Source: DMER64 sp041652255
GTDB taxonomy: Bacteria; Bacteroidota; Bacteroidia; Bacteroidales; UBA932
Length of the DNA: 13,087 nucleotides
Direction: 5' to 3'
Assembly: GCA_041652255.1 (NCBI GenBank)
Contig: JBAZHT010000049.1
Location: forward strand, 1 to 13,087
The notes beneath the pieces were generated by a model, which saw nothing but the letters and a program-made list of their open reading frames with translations, had not been told where the DNA came from and searched no databases. Every line of letters starts with the position of its first letter. Positions within the stretch are counted from its first letter, which is position 1. A program made the position numbers and the translations under genes. Of this stretch, positions 7,629 through 13,087 are shown one piece after another.

Positions 7629-7636
7629 CAAATATA
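7629..7636 (-). promoter_or_regulatory. Probable -7 promoter element for gcvH
   Basis: On the minus strand this octamer reads TATATTTG, an exact fit to the Bacteroidota -7 consensus TAnnTTTG. It is 29 nt upstream of the gcvH ATG, predicting a leader of about 20-25 nt. No clear -33 TTTG is present upstream. It indicates that gcvH need not depend on read-through from ruvA. Confidence 0.5.
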
Positions 7637-7650
7637 GTTATTTTTAAAAA

Positions 7651-8241
7651 TTATAAAATCTTAAGAGCAAGCCTGATCAATTCTTCCAGGCTGTATGCGG
7701 GATTTTCTTTTTGAAGCCTGGAAAGTACTTTTTCCACAGCAGAACGTTGAAATCCCAATTGTTGCAGGGCTGCGGCAGCCTCTGCCCCGGTTTTCGAAAC
7801 AGGTTGCAAAGTACCACCCGAAGGAGAAGACTCCAGGCCCACTTTCATCATTTTGTCTTTTAGTTCAATGATCATTCTTTCTGCCGTTTTGGTCCCAATA
7901 CCCTTAATACTTTTTATTCTGACCACATCGGAAGTGATCAGGGCATCCCGGATCTCCTGGTTGCTCATGGCAGAAAGGATCATCCGTGCCGTATTTGGTC
8001 CCACACCGGAAACACTTATCAAAAGACGGAAAATTTCCCGTTCATCACGTGTGGCAAAACCGTATAACAGGTGAGCATCTTCTTTGACCAGTAAATGCAG
8101 CCACAACAGGATATCTTTTTGGGTGTGTATGGCAGAATAAGTTTGCAGCGAGATCATTATGTGATAACCGATTCCTGAGGTCTCAATAACAGCCTGGGTC
8201 GGATCTGCATAGGCAATGGATCCCTTTATGTATTCGTACAT
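7651..8241 (-). CDS. ruvA: Holliday junction branch migration complex subunit RuvA
   Basis: RuvA binds four-way DNA junctions and loads the RuvB helicase motors for branch migration during recombinational repair. The 196-residue length is normal. Domain I, an OB fold (about 1-62), starts MYEYIKGSIA and ends near HLLYGF. Domain II has two helix-hairpin-helix motifs, SGVGPNTARMILS (about 78-90) and IKGIGTKTAERMIIELKDK (about 112-130). A flexible linker (about 135-150) leads to the small C-terminal RuvB-contacting domain (about 151-196). It is transcribed leftward from a promoter close to that of sufS. ruvB and ruvC are not adjacent. The gene is followed by gcvH on the same strand after 51 nt, where a separate promoter element lies. 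Confidence 0.97.
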   Translation of the reverse strand: MYEYIKGSIAYADPTQAVIETSGIGYHIMISLQTYSAIHTQKDILLWLHLLVKEDAHLLYGFATRDEREIFRLLISVSGVGPNTARMILSAMSNQEIRDALITSDVVRIKSIKGIGTKTAERMIIELKDKMMKVGLESSPSGGTLQPVSKTGAEAAAALQQLGFQRSAVEKVLSRLQKENPAYSLEELIRLALKIL

Positions 8242-8264
8242 TTTAACGGTATTTTATACACATG

Positions 8265-8272
8265 CAAATATA
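8265..8272 (-). promoter_or_regulatory. Probable -7 promoter element for ruvA
   Basis: On the minus strand this octamer reads TATATTTG, an exact TAnnTTTG match, 23 nt upstream of the ruvA ATG. The predicted leader is short, roughly 17-20 nt. It lies 7 bp from the oppositely directed sufS element, so the two promoters share DNA. No -33 TTTG was found at the usual distance. Confidence 0.5.
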
Positions 8273-8279
8273 CATTTAT

Positions 8280-8287
8280 TATCTTTG
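8280..8287 (+). promoter_or_regulatory. Probable -7 promoter element for sufS, implying a leaderless mRNA
   Basis: TATCTTTG matches TAnnTTTG. It ends only 4 bp before the sufS ATG at 8292. Transcription normally begins a few bases past this element, so the mRNA would start at or next to the start codon. The element faces away from the ruvA element at 8265-8272. Confidence 0.5.
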
Positions 8288-8291
8288 AAGT

Positions 8292-9539
8292 ATGAATATA
8301 TCACAAATCAGGGATCGTTTTCCGGCCCTGCAACAGAAAGTGTACGGAAAGCCACTCGTTTACCTGGATAACAGCGCTACAACCCAGAAACCCGAGCCTG
8401 TTCTGAAAGTCCTCCGGGACATGAACGGGAGTATGAACGGTAACATTCACCGGGCTGTTCATTACCTGAGCGTGCAATGTACAGAGAGTTACGATAAAGC
8501 ACGAAAAACTATCCGGGATTTTATAAATGCTGCTTCTGAAAACGAGATCATATTTACTTCAGGGACTACGGCCTCTCTGAATTTACTGGCGTTTTCTTTC
8601 GGACAAACGTATGTGCGTCCGGGAGACCGTATTATCATCACCCGGGCCGAGCATCATTCCAACATCGTTCCCTGGCAAATGATGTGTCAACGCACCGGAG
8701 CGTTGCTGGAAGTCTGGGAAATGGACCAGACCGGAGCCCTGGATCCCAAAAAGCTGGAACAGATCCTGGACAAACCCGGAGATCCGCCAAAATTGTTGGC
8801 ATTAACACACATATCAAATGTCCTGGGAATTGTGAATCCCCTTGCCGAGATCATTCGAATTGCCCATTATTACCAGGTTCCCGTAGTTGTGGACGGGGCT
8901 CAGGGGATCGTGCATCAAAAAGTTGATGTTCGGGAAACGGATGCTGATTTTTACGTTTTTTCGGGGCACAAGCTGTACGGTCCTACCGGTACCGGAATCC
9001 TTTACGGGAAAGAAAAATTTCTGGAAGAAATGGTGCCCTGGCAGGGCGGAGGAGATATGATAGAGAGTGTTTCCCTTGAAAAAGGAACTACTTACGCTCA
9101 GTTACCGTTGAAATTTGAGGCCGGAACAGCCAATTATATTGGCATGGCGGGTCTTGGCGCAGCGGTACAATTTATTCAGGAATTAGACAGCGGAGCCATA
9201 GAAGAATACGAAAAAACCATTACAGAAAAAGCCATACAACTGCTCCGGGAAATTGACGGATGCACCATTTACGGAATACCGGGGACTTATTACGGCCAGG
9301 TCTATGAAAAAATTCCTGTTTTTTCCATGTCCATTGAAGGTGCGCATCCTGCCGACATTGCCATGATGCTGGACAAAATGGGTATTGCCGCCCGTTCCGG
9401 AATGTTATGTGCCGAGCCGTTGCTGAAAAGCTTAAATCTGACTTCTGTTCTGCGAGCTTCCTTTGCCTTGTACAACACCCTGGAAGAACTTGATTTTTTT
9501 GTGGATTCTTTAAAAAAAGTGCTGAAGATACTTCGTTAA
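8292..9539 (+). CDS. sufS: Cysteine desulfurase, SufS/CsdA type
   Basis: This 415-residue class II NifS-like PLP enzyme converts cysteine to alanine and carries the sulfur as a persulfide for Fe-S assembly. The start is supported by the family N-terminus (IRDRFPALQQKVYGKPLVYLDNSATTQKP). Other landmarks are FTSGTTASLNLLA (88-100), RAEHHSNIVPW (118-128), VDGAQGIVHQKVDV (200-213) with Asp201 and Gln204, and SGHKLYGPTGTG (224-235) with Lys227 as the PLP lysine. The persulfide Cys373 lies in RSGMLCAEPLL. The Cys loop is odd: SufS and CsdA proteins I recall have RTGHHCAQP or RTGQHCAQP, while here Met-Leu precedes the Cys. sufE follows after 11 nt, confirming the Suf role. No sufB, sufC or sufD is adjacent. 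Confidence 0.95.
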   Translation: MNISQIRDRFPALQQKVYGKPLVYLDNSATTQKPEPVLKVLRDMNGSMNGNIHRAVHYLSVQCTESYDKARKTIRDFINAASENEIIFTSGTTASLNLLAFSFGQTYVRPGDRIIITRAEHHSNIVPWQMMCQRTGALLEVWEMDQTGALDPKKLEQILDKPGDPPKLLALTHISNVLGIVNPLAEIIRIAHYYQVPVVVDGAQGIVHQKVDVRETDADFYVFSGHKLYGPTGTGILYGKEKFLEEMVPWQGGGDMIESVSLEKGTTYAQLPLKFEAGTANYIGMAGLGAAVQFIQELDSGAIEEYEKTITEKAIQLLREIDGCTIYGIPGTYYGQVYEKIPVFSMSIEGAHPADIAMMLDKMGIAARSGMLCAEPLLKSLNLTSVLRASFALYNTLEELDFFVDSLKKVLKILR

Positions 9540-9550
9540 AGAAACTTTTT

Positions 9551-9976
9551 ATGACCATACCGGAAAAACAACAAAAGATCGTGGAAGAATTTTCCTTTTT
9601 GGAAGATTGGATGGATAAATACGAATACCTGATTGAACTGGGCAAAAACCTGACCCCCCTGGAAGCGCAGTCCAAGCAGGATAAAAATCTTATAAAAGGA
9701 TGTCAGTCAAGAGTTTGGCTTGATGTCACAAGAGAAAACGGAAAACTGTACTTCAAAGCAGATAGCGACGCCCTGATCACCAAAGGAATCATATCGCTTC
9801 TCGTTCACGTTTTTTCCGGACATACGCCTGGAGAGATACTGGATTCCAATATGGATTTCATAGAAAAGATAGGACTTAAGGAACACCTGTCTCCCACAAG
9901 GGCCAACGGTTTATTGTCCATGATTCAACAAATACAGATGTATGCCCTTGTTGCAAACACTGAAAAACCCTCCTGA
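9551..9976 (+). CDS. sufE: Cysteine desulfuration protein SufE
   Basis: SufE accepts persulfide sulfur from SufS and stimulates it, then passes sulfur to the SufBCD scaffold. The 141-residue length matches the family. The acceptor cysteine is Cys51 in LIKGCQSRVWLDV, at the same position as in E. coli SufE as I recall it. The conserved segment SDALITKGIISLLVHVFSG follows. The N-terminal half is charged and helical. It sits 11 nt after sufS, and its TGA is directly followed by the ATG of the DUF59 gene (TGAATG), so translation is probably coupled. Confidence 0.96.
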   Translation: MTIPEKQQKIVEEFSFLEDWMDKYEYLIELGKNLTPLEAQSKQDKNLIKGCQSRVWLDVTRENGKLYFKADSDALITKGIISLLVHVFSGHTPGEILDSNMDFIEKIGLKEHLSPTRANGLLSMIQQIQMYALVANTEKPS

Positions 9977-10300
9977 ATGGAACTGGAAAATAACATCAGA
10001 CTGGCTTTAAAGCAGGTTTTTGATCCCGAAATACCCGCCAATATCGTAGATCTTGGTCTGATCTATGACATTGCCATAGGGGAAGAAACGGCGGAAGGAT
10101 TTCCTGTAAAGGTAACCATGACACTAACGGCCCCCAATTGTCCCATGGCAGACGAAGTAGTGGAAGATGCGCGTATTGCGGTCAGCCAGGTTCCGGGTGT
10201 ATCACGGGCAACCGTAACCCTTACTTTTGATCCCCCGTGGGACCCTTCACGCATGAGTGAAGAAGCGCTTCTGGATACCGGCCTTTACGGCATGTTTTAA
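9977..10300 (+). CDS. sufT: SufT-like MIP18/DUF59 Fe-S maturation protein
   Basis: A 107-residue single-domain member of the MIP18/DUF59 family, which takes part in Fe-S protein maturation. It shows the family signature VFDPEIPANIVDLGLIYDI (14-32), the cysteine-containing MTLTAPNCPMADEVVEDA (48-65, Cys55), VPGVSRATVTLTFDPPWDPSRMSEEA (72-97) and a short C-terminal tail ending GMF. Position right after sufSE supports an Fe-S role. The symbol sufT is by family and context; related stand-alone DUF59 proteins exist, such as PaaD-like ones, but this short form beside suf genes is the usual Bacteroidota arrangement as I recall it. folK follows after 11 nt. Confidence 0.88.
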   Translation: MELENNIRLALKQVFDPEIPANIVDLGLIYDIAIGEETAEGFPVKVTMTLTAPNCPMADEVVEDARIAVSQVPGVSRATVTLTFDPPWDPSRMSEEALLDTGLYGMF

Positions 10301-10311
10301 AGCAGGCATTT

Positions 10312-10764
10312 ATGCATACAGCGTATCTTCTTCTGGGGGGCAATATGGAAAACAGGGACGGGATGTTGCAACATGCCCTGGACTCCTTGCGGGAACTGGG
10401 GCGAATCAGAACTGTTTCCACACGAAAAGAAACGGAACCCTGGGGATTTAACCGGCCCGTAAACGCCTTTTTGAACCAGGTTGTATGCCTGGAAACGGCA
10501 CTGGGACCGGAAGTATTAATGGAAAAATGCCTGGAAATTGAAAAAAAACTGGGCAGGATACGTAAAGGATCTTCATATTCCCGGGAGATTCCGAAACCTT
10601 ACGAATCCAGACTCATAGACATAGATATTTTGCTATATGACAGGGTCAAAACACACACCAAGAACCTTATCCTGCCGCATCCCCGTTTAAAGGAAAGGCC
10701 TTTTGCCCTGGAATTGCTGGAAGAGATTCTTCCAAAAAACCTATCTTTGGAGGATTTTTACTAA
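10312..10764 (+). CDS. folK: 2-amino-4-hydroxy-6-hydroxymethyldihydropteridine pyrophosphokinase (HPPK)
   Basis: HPPK transfers pyrophosphate from ATP to 6-hydroxymethyl-7,8-dihydropterin in folate synthesis. The protein is 150 residues, near the usual 155-160. Motifs in order are LLLGGNMENR (6-15), ETEPWGF (40-46), a NAFLNQVVCLET strand (51-62), LGRIR (80-84), the Mg2+-binding block SRLIDIDILLYD (99-110) with Asp103 and Asp105, and LPHPRLKERPFALELLEE (121-138). The stretch 85-99 between LGRIR and the Asp block differs from the short E. coli form, where it reads like RWGPRTLDLD. It probably belongs to the sufS transcript; glyS follows after 7 nt. No other folate gene is next to it. Confidence 0.95.
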   Translation: MHTAYLLLGGNMENRDGMLQHALDSLRELGRIRTVSTRKETEPWGFNRPVNAFLNQVVCLETALGPEVLMEKCLEIEKKLGRIRKGSSYSREIPKPYESRLIDIDILLYDRVKTHTKNLILPHPRLKERPFALELLEEILPKNLSLEDFY

Positions 10765-10771
10765 AAGATTT

Positions 10772-12313
10772 ATGACACAGGAAGAATTATTCAAGAACAT
10801 TATTGCACACGCCAAAGAGTACGGATTCATTTTCCCCTCCAGTGATATTTATGACGGATTAGGGGCCGTTTACGATTACGGACAGAACGGGGTGGAATTG
10901 AAAAACAATATAAAAAAATATTGGTGGGATTCGCTGGTAAGGATGTATGATAACATTACAGGACTGGATTCAGCCGTTTTTATGCACCCCAGGGTGTGGG
11001 AGGCCAGCGGCCATGTCTCGGCTTTCAACGACCCGCTTATTGACAATAAAGACTCCAAAAAACGATACAGGGCAGATGTGCTTTTGGAAGATTATCTGTC
11101 CAAACTGGAGGAAAAGATCAACAAAGAAGTTGTAAAAGGGAAAAAACGTTTTGGAGAGACTTTTGACCAACAACAGTTCCTGGCTACCAATCCCAATGTG
11201 TTGAGGGAACAGGCAAAAATTGACGCCGTACGGGACAAGATGGTCAAGTCTCTGAATGACAACGATCTGGACGGGCTGCGTCAATTGATAGTGGATTGCG
11301 GGATCGCATGCCCTGTTTCCGGCTCCAAAAACTGGACAGAAGTCAGGAAATTCAACCTTATGTTCAGCACGAAACTGGGAAGCACGGAAGAAGGTGCTTC
11401 CCAGATATACCTCCGTCCGGAAACGGCTCAGGGAATTTTTGTGAATTTCCTGAATGTCCAAAAAAGCGGCCGCATGAAAATTCCATTCGGAATTGCACAA
11501 ATAGGCAAAGCTTTCAGGAACGAGATCGTGGCCAGGCAGTTTATTTTCAGGATGCGGGAGTTCGAGCAGATGGAAATGCAGTTCTTTGTTAAACCGGGTG
11601 AAGAAATGACTTGGTATCGCTATTGGAAAGAAATGCGTTTGCGTTGGCATTTGTCCCTTGGATTGGGAGAGGAATATTACCGTTTTCACGATCACGACAA
11701 ACTGGCCCATTATGCCAATGCCGCCTGTGACATTGAATTTCAGTTTCCTTTTGGGTTCAAGGAACTGGAGGGGATCCATTCCAGGACCGATTTTGATTTG
11801 TCGCGTCACGAAGAATATTCGGGCCGTAAAATGAGGTATTTCGATTCGGAAACCAATGAAAGCTACATCCCTTACGTAGTGGAAACCTCTATAGGACTGG
11901 ACCGTACGTTTTTGTCTGTCTTGTCCGCTTCTTACAGGGAAGAAACACTGGAAGACGGTGAAACCCGTGTGGTTTTGAGAATTCCGCCCTTTTTGGCCCC
12001 GGTTAAACTGGCCGTGTTTCCCCTGATAAAAAAAGACGGATTGCCAGAAGTGGCGCACGAAATTTTAAAAACAATCCGCCTGGAACACCACTGCCTGTAT
12101 GATGAGAAAGACAGCATAGGAAAACGTTACCGCAGGATGGATGCTATTGGAACTCCTTATTGCATAACCGTTGACCATCAAACACTTGAAGACAGAACGG
12201 TCACGTTGAGGGACAGGGACACGATGCTCCAGGAGCGAATACCCATAGACAGTCTTTCCGGGATACTGGATAAAAAATTGAATAGTAAACATTGGCTAAA
12301 AAAACTCGTATAA
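10772..12313 (+). CDS. glyS: Glycyl-tRNA synthetase, single-chain (alpha2) type
   Basis: A class II aminoacyl-tRNA synthetase of the homodimeric, eukaryote-like type rather than the alpha2-beta2 GlyQ/GlyS type. I start it at ATG 10772, giving 513 residues beginning MTQEELFKNIIAHAKEYGFIF. The frame is open further left to 10703, but that part overlaps folK and does not resemble the family. Motif 1 is around RVWEASGHV (74-82), motif 2 is IGKAFRNEI plus FRMREFEQMEMQFF (244-272), and motif 3 is VETSIGLDRTFLSVL (370-384). RPETAQGIF (215-223) is the family's glycine-site block. The anticodon-binding domain spans about 405-513. It overlaps the vanZ-like gene by 22 nt. Confidence 0.97.
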   Translation: MTQEELFKNIIAHAKEYGFIFPSSDIYDGLGAVYDYGQNGVELKNNIKKYWWDSLVRMYDNITGLDSAVFMHPRVWEASGHVSAFNDPLIDNKDSKKRYRADVLLEDYLSKLEEKINKEVVKGKKRFGETFDQQQFLATNPNVLREQAKIDAVRDKMVKSLNDNDLDGLRQLIVDCGIACPVSGSKNWTEVRKFNLMFSTKLGSTEEGASQIYLRPETAQGIFVNFLNVQKSGRMKIPFGIAQIGKAFRNEIVARQFIFRMREFEQMEMQFFVKPGEEMTWYRYWKEMRLRWHLSLGLGEEYYRFHDHDKLAHYANAACDIEFQFPFGFKELEGIHSRTDFDLSRHEEYSGRKMRYFDSETNESYIPYVVETSIGLDRTFLSVLSASYREETLEDGETRVVLRIPPFLAPVKLAVFPLIKKDGLPEVAHEILKTIRLEHHCLYDEKDSIGKRYRRMDAIGTPYCITVDHQTLEDRTVTLRDRDTMLQERIPIDSLSGILDKKLNSKHWLKKLV

Positions 12314-12726
12314 AACAAAAAAGCCGGAATATTTTCTGGATCTGCTTCTTTGTAGTATACCTGGGAGTATGTACTTATTTTCTGTTTTCAACAGGAGATG
12401 CCCTGCCCCGGTTCAAGAAAAACGGTCTGTTTGTATGGCTGGCTTCCTTCCTGGGGGTACAACCCGATAAGGTATTACACGCCCTGCTCTTTATTCCCAT
12501 AGTACCTCTTGCCTGGGCTGCTGTAAGACCCGGATGGATAGTAACAAAAATATTTATATTGTGGTCGGGATTCATTTTTGGGGTGATAACAGAGCTGATC
12601 CAGTATTACCTGCCCTACCGTACTGGCGACATAACCGATGTGGCGGCCGATATTGTGGGAAGTGTGCTGGGAATCCCGTTTTTGATCTTTTACTATTGGA
12701 AAGATAAAAAATCCAATTCATTATGA
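12292..12726 (+). CDS. VanZ-like integral membrane protein
   Basis: This 144-residue protein has about four predicted membrane segments (roughly 13-33, 60-78, 83-105 and 118-136). It carries the VanZ-like pattern: His63 in DKVLHALLF, Glu101 and Gln104 in ITELIQYYLP, and Arg110, Asp113 and Asp116 in YRTGDITDVAADIVGSVLG. VanZ itself contributes low-level teicoplanin resistance; most family members in Bacteroidota have no known role, so resistance should not be assumed. The start is taken as TTG at 12292 because an in-frame stop lies at 12286-12288 and no ATG occurs in the whole frame. This puts the start inside glyS, an overlap of 22 nt. Its TGA overlaps the next ATG (ATGA). Confidence 0.85.
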   Translation: MAKKTRIKQKSRNIFWICFFVVYLGVCTYFLFSTGDALPRFKKNGLFVWLASFLGVQPDKVLHALLFIPIVPLAWAAVRPGWIVTKIFILWSGFIFGVITELIQYYLPYRTGDITDVAADIVGSVLGIPFLIFYYWKDKKSNSL

Positions 12727-13087
12727 ACGATTTGGTATTATCCGGATTGCTGAACCTGTTCGCTCTTTTTGGAGCTGTGGCAGGGATAGACAAAGAAAGA
12801 TCCGAAAAACTCATTAAAGCTTATCTGAATCAGCATTTTGGCATACGCCGCCAGGAAACGTACCTGGGATTGTACAGGGATCTTAGGGAATTGTATCAGA
12901 TGTCCCCGACCCTGGATAAGGATAAAATCATTGAATCCGTTTGCGAAGGATTGAAAAAAAACATAGAAGCCAAAGAACAGTCGTTGCTTTTGTTGCGTTT
13001 TATGGAATTTGCCGGTATTAATCCTGAAGGATTCCTGGCCCACGAAGATCTTTTCAAAAAAGTCGGGGCCCGGTTCAATGTGAATGA
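12723..13087 (+). CDS. TerB-like helical N-terminus of a longer protein, cut by window edge
   Basis: The ATG at 12723 overlaps the vanZ-like TGA, and the frame stays open to the right edge (121 codons). The visible part is helical and charged, starting MNDLVLSGLLNLFALFGAVAG, followed by DKERSEKLIKAYLNQHFG, then YLGLYRDLRELYQM and a KEQSLLLLRFMEFAGINPE segment. The last residues seen are KKVGARFNVNE. This pattern resembles the TerB-like domain at the N-terminus of long Bacteroidota proteins that continue into ABC-type ATP-binding domains. That is from memory of the pattern; the diagnostic part is outside the window. The hydrophobic residues near the N-terminus look like a buried helix, not an export signal. 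Confidence 0.7.
   Translation, partial: MNDLVLSGLLNLFALFGAVAGIDKERSEKLIKAYLNQHFGIRRQETYLGLYRDLRELYQMSPTLDKDKIIESVCEGLKKNIEAKEQSLLLLRFMEFAGINPEGFLAHEDLFKKVGARFNVN

Noticed and set aside
8046..8051. CACGTG core in ruvA as a second parS site
   Set aside because: The flanks do not continue the parS palindrome, so only the common 6-base core matches.
10703..10771. Upstream extension of the glycyl-tRNA synthetase frame to an ATG at 10703
   Set aside because: The extra 23 residues overlap the folK coding end in another frame and do not resemble the family N-terminus; ATG 10772 gives the usual length.
10970..12058. Long open frame (362 codons) on the minus strand opposite glyS
   Set aside because: It lies wholly inside a clearly recognised gene, its translation is rich in Phe, His and Gln without any domain, and it is best explained as a codon-usage shadow.
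12292..12726. Glycopeptide-resistance gene based on VanZ similarity
   Set aside because: VanZ-like proteins are widespread with unknown roles; no vanHAX or regulatory genes are present, so resistance is not supported.

Overview
The window is a gene-dense stretch of chromosome that reads as Bacteroidota, most likely Bacteroidales. The clues are a TonB-dependent receptor with an N-terminal carboxypeptidase-regulatory-like domain, a single-chain 513-residue glycyl-tRNA synthetase, no Shine-Dalgarno signals upstream of starts, and four intergenic octamers fitting the Bacteroidota -7 promoter element TAnnTTTG. Everything except the two edge genes is intact. I saw no tRNA, rRNA, CRISPR array, transposase or phage gene. 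No gap between genes exceeds 300 bases; the largest is 142 bases (1206-1347), AT-rich, holding an imperfect inverted repeat and a probable promoter.

Layout. (1) 1-1205 (+): the 3' two thirds of mnmG (gidA), a tRNA wobble-uridine modification gene that is often close to the replication origin. Inside it, at 905-920, lies a perfect 16-bp palindrome that fits the chromosomal parS consensus bound by ParB. (2) 1348-3711 (+): an orphan TonB-dependent outer-membrane receptor, whose end nearly touches the next operon coming the other way. (3) 7599-3715 (-): a compact set gcvH, threonine aldolase, long-chain acyl-CoA ligase and GNAT acetyltransferase, joined by stop/start contacts (TAAATG, ATGA and a 20-nt overlap). 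(4) 8241-7651 (-): ruvA. (5) 8292 to the right edge (+): sufS, sufE, a sufT-like DUF59 gene, folK, glyS, a vanZ-like membrane protein gene, and the start of a gene resembling the TerB-like N-terminus of a larger protein, all tightly spaced.

How they work together. sufS and sufE form a sulfur-donating pair, and the DUF59 protein is a likely Fe-S maturation factor. The scaffold genes sufBCD are not in view, so they must lie elsewhere. Threonine aldolase makes glycine, and GcvH is the lipoyl carrier that glycine cleavage needs, so their coupling makes metabolic sense; the acyl-CoA ligase and acetyltransferase have no obvious link to glycine. folK (folate), glyS (translation) and vanZ appear to be co-transcribed housekeeping genes.

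I did not find a convincing new multi-gene system. The strongest non-genic signal is the parS-like site inside mnmG. Next are the close divergent ruvA/sufS promoters, which imply a leaderless sufS mRNA, and an unusual cysteine loop in SufS.
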